Origin: Cyathus striatus
Lineage: Eukaryota > Basidiomycota > Agaricomycetes > Agaricales > Nidulariaceae
Length of the DNA stretch: 64,000 nucleotides
Assembly: GCA_025738555.1 (NCBI GenBank)
Contig: JAOVFP010000005.1
Coordinates: forward strand, 62,001-126,000
Direction: 5' to 3'
Shown: positions 57,953 to 64,000 of the stretch, piece after piece
Position numbering within the stretch: position 1 is the stretch's first letter
Layout of the letters: the number at the start of each line of letters is the position of its first letter
Notes under the pieces: model-generated
What the model was told of the DNA's origin: nothing
Database searches by the model: none
Seen by the model: the letters and a program-made list of their open reading frames with translations, nothing else
Position numbers and translations under genes: made by a program

Positions 57953-58112
57953 CTCTCATTCGGTAAGTATCAGGGATATCATCAGATACAGTGCTGATTT
58001 AAATGGCAATCACTATTTTGCTATTGACAATATCAAATACAAGCCTAAGATAAGCAGAATTAGAAACTCCGAGAAAGAGTAAATATATGTGACGTTATGG
58101 AAATCCTGTTTA
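57953..58112 (+). repeat. Duplicated segment, uninterrupted copy (empty site)
   Basis: Matches 46875-46911 joined to 47779-47885 without the 851-bp insertion. The position equivalent to GCGCCAAT reads GTGCTGAT at 57991-57998. It provides the pre-insertion reference for the element at 46920. Confidence 0.75.
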
Positions 58113-59141
58113 CAGCTGTTTGCTGAATGATGTAGCAGCCAAGCTGACAGCACACATAGCTGAATTGATCGGCTTAGTGCTGCCGAGTCCCAAGCCAACC
58201 AACCGGTTCACCTCCCACTCCACTACTCTACCCGCTTGGCGATAGCTCTGTCTCACTCTCCAGGATGAGGGGCTTTCATTCCACTTACTACATTATGCCT
58301 TCATACTTGGAATCCAACGCTTCAAGGCCTCATCTCCCGTGATATCAAGAACATAGTTGTCTGAATCGACAAGGAAGGTGTTCCTACAGCCAACATTCGC
58401 CAGTTCAGAGTCTACACTGCGCCATGTGGAGTATAATATGCTTGAACGAGGTAGGAAATATATTCTGAGTGGCTTAGATGCTGCTGTAAGTATCTGATTT
58501 GCGTGTCTCAGTCTGTACTAATTCAGACGATACTTAATTCCTTAAAATCTCGTTTTTGTTAACGAAAGCCACTTCAATAAGTTTTTTACGTGTCGACGGA
58601 GTAAGGCTGAGCTTTGAATGGGCGCCTGCTCTTTACCTTGATAGTATTCTATATCTCGACGTTTTCAAAAACCAGTTACTGCTGAGAGATTATCGCACTT
58701 TACCGAAGGCCTACTAGAGCAAATAAATTCTTTCCCACTGCGCAACTCGATAATTATGATAGATAATGTGTGAAATTTGAATACATATGTCTCGCTCTTT
58801 CCAGTGAAACCTTCCAACTGCTAAACATCCCAGTCTGAGACTGAGTGCGTGCTCCCGTCGCCCTTCCCTGATTCCGAGCTGTAATCTTCAATAACCAGTT
58901 ATCAGGCGGATATGCACTGCATCATTCAGCCATATTGTTGTTCGATTGTGTCTCCATTTACAAGGGTCAATGAGATGATATATTTCACGGAACTCGTACA
59001 GTGGTGAGTTGATGGAGAGGATACAATATAAAACTGGCACTGGCGGCAACCACAGGCATCATATACTTCTTAAAGGATAGTCGCTGGTGCCGCCATACCC
59101 CTGGGCCGGGATGGATGAGCCGATCAACTCAGCTGTGTGTT
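58113..59141. other. No supportable gene
   Basis: A donor-like GTAAGT at about 58489 follows a short frame ending YILSGLDAA, which might be a relic exon. Nothing else supports a gene. Confidence 0.4.
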
Positions 59142-59150
59142 GTTCATCTA

Positions 59151-61500
59151 GGGCACATACAAAATTCCGGGCACGCACAAAAGTGAGTGTGATTGAGCGT
59201 GTCATGCTCAAGGTATTTATTTTAGCTCTAAATGGCCCATTTATGGGTCAAATAGAGTGTAAATCAAATGTACATACTACATCAGCAAAAACCTCAGGTG
59301 ACAAATTAGCAAAATTAGTTTAATAAGGGGCACCCATTACCTAATTACCTCTAATCTTCGCTTATACAGGCCTTATATTCACTAATGCAATGTAAGTAAG
59401 TGTTATAAGGTAAGATAAGTTATGCATTAGCAACTAATTGTAACTAGTAATCACTAAATATGATTTGTTTCTGTACATAAAATCAACATGCAATGTATAT
59501 AAGTATATATTCTAATCCAAGTTGTTTAAAGCAATTGAATTCTGTACTTACTACTCATTAGTAATTTTGCTATACACAAGCTATACATATTATGTATCTA
59601 CTTCTATTTTGTAAGTATTTGCATACTGATTCAACTTGGATTCAACATATAAAAATGGAAATTGCATGAACAACCAAATTGTGAAGTTTGTGCGAAGCTT
59701 CAGAGAGTTGTAAGTTGCTAGTGATGCGCTGCCTGAGCCGAAATATGTTGAGCCGAGGAGTTGGCAACCAATCAAATCGTTGGGAAGCTGATATAATTGC
59801 CACGTGACGCACTCCACGTCACAGACACGTTCAACTCTTCCATTGTCAACTCGTTCAACTTTCCCCAAACTCTTCCCTTGCTTCCCCCTCTCACCTCCCA
59901 TCCCTTCCTTTCTGCTATGTCTGTTCTTAAGCTATCCGTTCTGCTTTCCTGTCCTTGCTCCCTCAAGACATTCCTACCTTTCTCAAACCTTCTGTCCTGG
60001 ATGGCTAGGAATCTGTGCTTCTAGAATATGGGTATCTTGACTTGTGCTTCTTCGTGCGAGGCCACCACGCCAGTAAGTCCTTCCATTCCCCTTACTGTAC
60101 TCGCACTCTCACTCATATTCTTGCTTCCTTACTGTCTGGCCCTCGTACTCGTGCTCGTCCTCTCGCTCTTTTGCTGTCATGCTTGTGCTCGTCCTCCTAT
60201 CCCCTTGCCCTCTCACTGTTCTTCTCACTTGTTCCCTCCCTCTCTGACTCTCACCTTTGTGCCTGTCCTCTTGCTCGTCGTTTCCCTCTCTCGTCCTTGT
60301 ACCCATCCTCTCACTCATCCTCTCACTCTTGCGCTTATCTTCTTGCACTTCCTTTCACTCTCTTGTCCTCATACTCATTCCCCCATTGCCCTCGAGCTCG
60401 AGCTCTCATTCTACCCTTGCCCTCTTGTGCTTACACTCTTCCTCTTGTTTTCTTTCCCTTACCCTCTTGCTCCTTTCTCATTCACCCACTCTTTTCCCTC
60501 ATGAGATATATGCTTATTATGTGAATGTCAAGTTACAGTACATTTGCAGTTATATTGAGTGGGAAGGTGCTGCTAGTTATATAGAGTAATATGTTTATAT
60601 AAATCATGAAGGATGTATAATATGTCTAGATTATACTATGTATGTTTTATTTTCAATACAATGATAATATGTGGTTGCACTATTTAAACTGTACATTTCG
60701 GTCTAATGTGAACAACATATATTTAACTTTCAAACATTACCAGCTAATGTGCACTAATATCTCCCTAAGACTGTTCTTATTACTTCAAATAAGGGAGGGG
60801 GTTAAGTAATTTCACTAATTTCACTAATCTGAACAATTTTCTCTAATATCAGCATATATCAAGTAAAATTACAGTAATTCCGAAGTAATTTCACTATTTT
60901 GGCAACTTAGATTTTTCCTGATGTAGTGTTGTATGGCTGTGTCATATTGTGAATGTGAGTGATGTTTCTAATCAAGATATGAAGTCAAATCTTGAAGAAT
61001 AATATATATACTTCATGCTCAAACATGTGTGTGCACGCTCATGTTCACGCTCAAGGTGTGAGCATGGATTGAGTGTGCATGCACACATCACACTCAAGAT
61101 TTTACTTCATGCTCAGGGTCAACATCTCACGCACAGGGTCCATACATTCACACACAGGGTCTGAGTTTTCATGCTCAAGGTCTGTCAACTCAAGCTCAAA
61201 GTTTTTACTTCACACATAATGAAATATATATAAAACCCATTGGTGTTCTTCAATTATTACATTACAGTGCTTAGTATATACTAAATTGTATTAAGAACAT
61301 GCTTTACTATGCCAATTATTCAGTATGTAGTTGATATAAGACAGCCAGTTGGCTCATGCTCATGTAAGGATTATTCACGCTCATGTATAGAATATTCACA
61401 CTCACATCATGCACAGGGTTGAATTTTCATGCTCAATAGGTGAGTGTGCATGCTCAACTCACGCTCACTTTTGTGTGTGCCTGGAATTTTCTTGCTGCCC
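59151..61500 (+). mobile_element. MULE-like non-autonomous element with 9-bp duplication
   Basis: The left end is GGGCACATACAAAATTCC then GGGCACGCACAAAAGTGAG. The right end, reverse-complemented, is GGGCAGCAAGAAAATTCC then GGCACACACAAAAGTGAG. The nine bases outside are GTTCATCTA (59142-59150) and ATTCGTCTA (61501-61509), seven of nine identical with both differences transitions. A 9-bp duplication and long degenerate TIRs suggest a Mutator-like family. No transposase is present. The unit is 2,350 bp including a 1,644-bp nested element. It sits directly beside a decayed tRNA-Asp 3' half. Confidence 0.7.
59280..60923. mobile_element. Nested TIR element CATCAGSAAAAA, TA duplication
   Basis: The ends are CATCAGCAAAAACCT (59280-59294) and, reverse-complemented, CATCAGGAAAAATCT (to 60923), flanked by TA on both sides. 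The related element at 12340-12410 shows the uninterrupted sequence (TACATACTAGTGTTGTATGG when reversed), proving an insertion. The interior carries a CT-rich low-complexity stretch at 59830-60500 that creates spurious frames, but no transposase. It shares its ends with 12657-14238. Confidence 0.75.
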
Positions 61501-63216
61501 ATTCGTCTAGCATTGTGTGCAAATTGTGCAAAAGATGGGTTCAACTCCCAGACAAAGAGATAAGGGATGATCTGGATGCTTTTTATTTTTCTCGTTTTGT
61601 GTACTTAATAGCTTTCCTTTTTTATATTCTTGCAATTTTATAGCCTGAATTATGTGACATTGTTAGATATTGATATACAGTGTTCCAGAGCTGCAAGCTT
61701 TTTCAAATTTGCTCAGCGCTGTGTTAAGCACAGATCATTGATTGATTCCCAATTTCCCACTATGGCTGTGTGATGAATAGCTGTTCATTCCGTCATGCTT
61801 GTGTCACCTTGCTGTCATCATTCAACCTCAGCGTGTTCAAGTTCTGCATTGGCGACTGTGAGCTTCTCTGTCGTCAAATCCACAGGGCAGGAAGTGAGGA
61901 CAGGTTAGATGTTCAAGGTATGTACAAGTGCATAAGTACTGTCATATACACATACATATACTGATGCCTATTGATTCATCATTAATCATTAGCTGTACTG
62001 GATTAACTACATTGCTACTAAGGTAGATTATGGATGGATCCAACACCCTTATGTAAGCTAATTATGTAAGCGCCAAGAGGCGCAAAATCTGCCATTTGAA
62101 AAAATCCAAAAATTTGCAACCTTCTGGCAAGCTGGGTAGATGCCACACTAGTACTGTAGATTAGCTAAACTATTATTATAGTTTATTCTACCTAAATAGT
62201 AGGAGGCAGCACCCAGTGTCCATGGTACATTTTGTTAGCCCAAGTTGCTTCAGGCCCTGGTGGTATAAGTCTATAAAATGTGCAGCTCTATTTGCATATC
62301 TAAATTTTATATATTAGCAATAAGTTATTGAGCATTGCATTTATTTACCTTAAATTTGAATTTGAGGAACATCATCAAGACAAGCAAGAACATTTCATTC
62401 CATTGCATTGATTTCAGATGTTCTCAGAGAGTTCCAGTATTATAATTTACAGCTCTCCACTATTTTTCAACGAAATTAAGTTCACAGTGGTATTTTGGGT
62501 AAAAGTCACAAATGTGCCTGCTTGATGTTATGTATTCTTCAAGCTGTGATTTCTGATTGACAAAATTGGGCTGGGAAAAAAAAATTGTTGACAGTAACAA
62601 TCAGTTCTGCCTTCTTTGCACTTAAACCCATCACATTCTGATTTTTTTGGTGAGATAAATTTTTAATATTGTTCAAGCAATTTCTTGTGCTTATACACCT
62701 TCTTCCCATGGTTTTCGATGTATCTGGGATATCGGATCGAACAGAGCGAACGGAGCGCTCACTAGTACATCACGTGATGTGATTCCCACTACCTTTTAAG
62801 GTAGTTGGGTATTAGGGATGTTTGAACCACCCGGATATGGTAATTTGAGGATCTTGGATAAGATCTCAACCTGATTGGTTGGTGACGCCCAGTCAAAAAT
62901 CGGTCTAGTGTTGTCAAGCGGTATCCAGTGGCATCGAAGACCAGATGTTACACGATATCGCAATTAAATCTGGAATATAACGATTTTTTTCTGGTAAGGT
63001 CTAAGTACATCGAGGCTAGACAAGTGCCAAGAATAAGTTGAATTTGCCAAGCCGCTAACTTCATGTCAAATATAGCGATACCTAGTGCCATCTCAATGAT
63101 ATTCTAGCTGTATCTTGCGCTGTTGAAGCATTTCCAAGGGATTTTTACAGGCATAGAAAGAAAACCAAAAACACATATATTGCCAATTTATCTACTGCGA
63201 TACATCTGTCGGTATA
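61501..63216. other. No supportable gene; tRNA-Asp relic and dispersed repeat
   Basis: At 61515-61562 GATGGGTTCAACTCCCAGAC with AAAGAGAT is a decayed 3' half of the tRNA-Asp-like repeat; the following TTTTTCTCGTTTTGTGTAC is also shared with 51745-51770. At 62780-62885 the sequence CACTACCTTTTAAGGTAG...CAACCTGATTGG is the inverted copy of 19295-19390. The rest is AT-rich and unassigned. Confidence 0.5.
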
Positions 63217-64000
63217 CAGTTTGCGACAGGCAAAACCCGCAAATTTTTTGAGTGAACTTGAGCGAATTTTTCAGCAATGACAAATAAGTTTAAAAGTCCG
63301 AAAACCATCGGAATAGCATAGTTACGATGTATTAATTAAGATTCCACGAGCCGATTGTTCAATTTCTAATTTTTTCATTTTTTGACCCAAAAATTTGGCA
63401 CTCGGCCATAAAAAATAGTAAAATTCATGATAAATGTATTTTTAGCATCCTTTCATCAATAAAAATATAATCCTGTAAAAATATCAGTCCCTGAACCGCC
63501 TGATTGGGCATCAAAAAATCATCTTTCAAAACACTATGCCCAAGGGTTGACCCAAGAAAAGAGCTGAAATAACAATTGACTTCATGATAATCAGTCAAAA
63601 ACTAATCTTCAGCAATCATAGCTATCCTCCCCACTGCCTAGAGCTCAGTACAAATACTGAAAATGTGATCACTAGAGGATCTATGTCACAAGCTACAACT
63701 GATCAAATATTAATCACTAATACTGAATGTCTTTTTAAGTTTCTGCCAAAATATTATTGTAAATTGAATGCAATAGAGGTGGAAACACAATGAAAGAGGA
63801 TGAATCAGACTGACACAGAGAGAGACATACAGAGAGCTTCTGATTCCTGAAAAATGCAGAACTGTTTCAAATATTATGTAAGAACATAAGTGCAGTATAT
63901 CATTTTCTGTATGTGTATAACTAAATGTGCATGCAATGAAAGCTTTTTCCCCTTAAAATTGAGAATGGGTGTACTTTTATACACCCAATATGCACTAGTT
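63217..64000 (+). mobile_element. Tc1/mariner-like element, cut by window end
   Basis: Begins CAGTTTGCGACAGGCAAAAC preceded by TA (63215-63216), the mirror of the right end at 17528. From about 63375 it follows 16198-16667 and then, without the solo LTR, 17158 onward. The last bases before the window edge (CACCCAATATGCACTAGTT) match 17276-17294, so about 230 bases of the element lie outside. Confidence 0.75.
63584..63793 (+). pseudogene. DDE_3-type transposase fragment, second copy
   Basis: Frame with SQKLIFSNHSYPPHCLE, NVITRGS and FLPKYYCKLNAIEVETQ. It corresponds to the copy at 16358-16667. The catalytic-type Glu in NAIE is present, but no upstream Asp motifs are visible, so it is a relic of a Tc1/mariner-type transposase. 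Confidence 0.55.

Noticed and set aside
59797..60589. Overlapping frames of 75-169 residues rich in Ser, Leu and Pro
   Set aside because: Three overlapping frames in CT-rich low-complexity DNA, all open because pyrimidine-rich sequence lacks stops.

Overview
The window is nuclear DNA of a filamentous fungus, almost certainly a basidiomycete (Agaricomycetes). The evidence is short GT-AG introns of about 40-110 nt, a seven-exon DUF6533-type membrane protein gene (a family typical of basidiomycetes), a CxC-domain KDZ transposase, a Tnp2/CACTA transposase and accessory protein types I associate with this class. It is an accessory, transposon-dominated region. Only two genes look like intact host genes: a 174-aa membrane protein (38921-39595, minus) and the DUF6533-type gene (56810-57873, minus). 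Both had to be spliced by hand.

Layout. 1-5021: minisatellites and unassigned sequence. 5022-10486: KDZ element with 20-bp terminal inverted repeats (TIRs), GAGAGTCAG-type subterminal repeats at both ends, a 91-92-bp minisatellite and a CxC5/CxC6/KDZ transposase broken by one TGA. 10600-15138: elements with GGGCA-type ends built around a 71-bp tandem array, with another TIR element (12657-14238) nested inside. 15249-20211: hairpin MITE, a Tc1/mariner-like remnant holding a solo LTR, and a tRNA-Asp-like gene. 20212-38445: an 18.2-kb CACTA element with TIRs of about 440 bp and a TGG target duplication. It carries a tnp2 transposase and five further genes, including a WD40-repeat gene. 41025-46872: hAT element with a decayed transposase. 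46920-50248: small TIR elements. 50735-56080: a diverged direct repeat, a second tRNA-Asp-like locus and a near-perfect foldback element (52313-54280). 59151-61500: MULE-like element with a nested TIR element. 63217 to the end: the start of an intact-ended copy of the Tc1/mariner-like element.

How it fits together. Nested insertions, target-site duplications and paralogous empty sites give a readable insertion history. The larger coding elements share one kind of damage: otherwise open frames stopped by TGA where Arg (CGA) is expected, which points to CpG deamination of methylated transposons. The most notable object is the giant CACTA element, because several of its passenger genes resemble protein families of unknown function in mushrooms. 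That suggests a co-mobilised cargo set. All homology statements come from recognising motifs by eye; no database search was possible.
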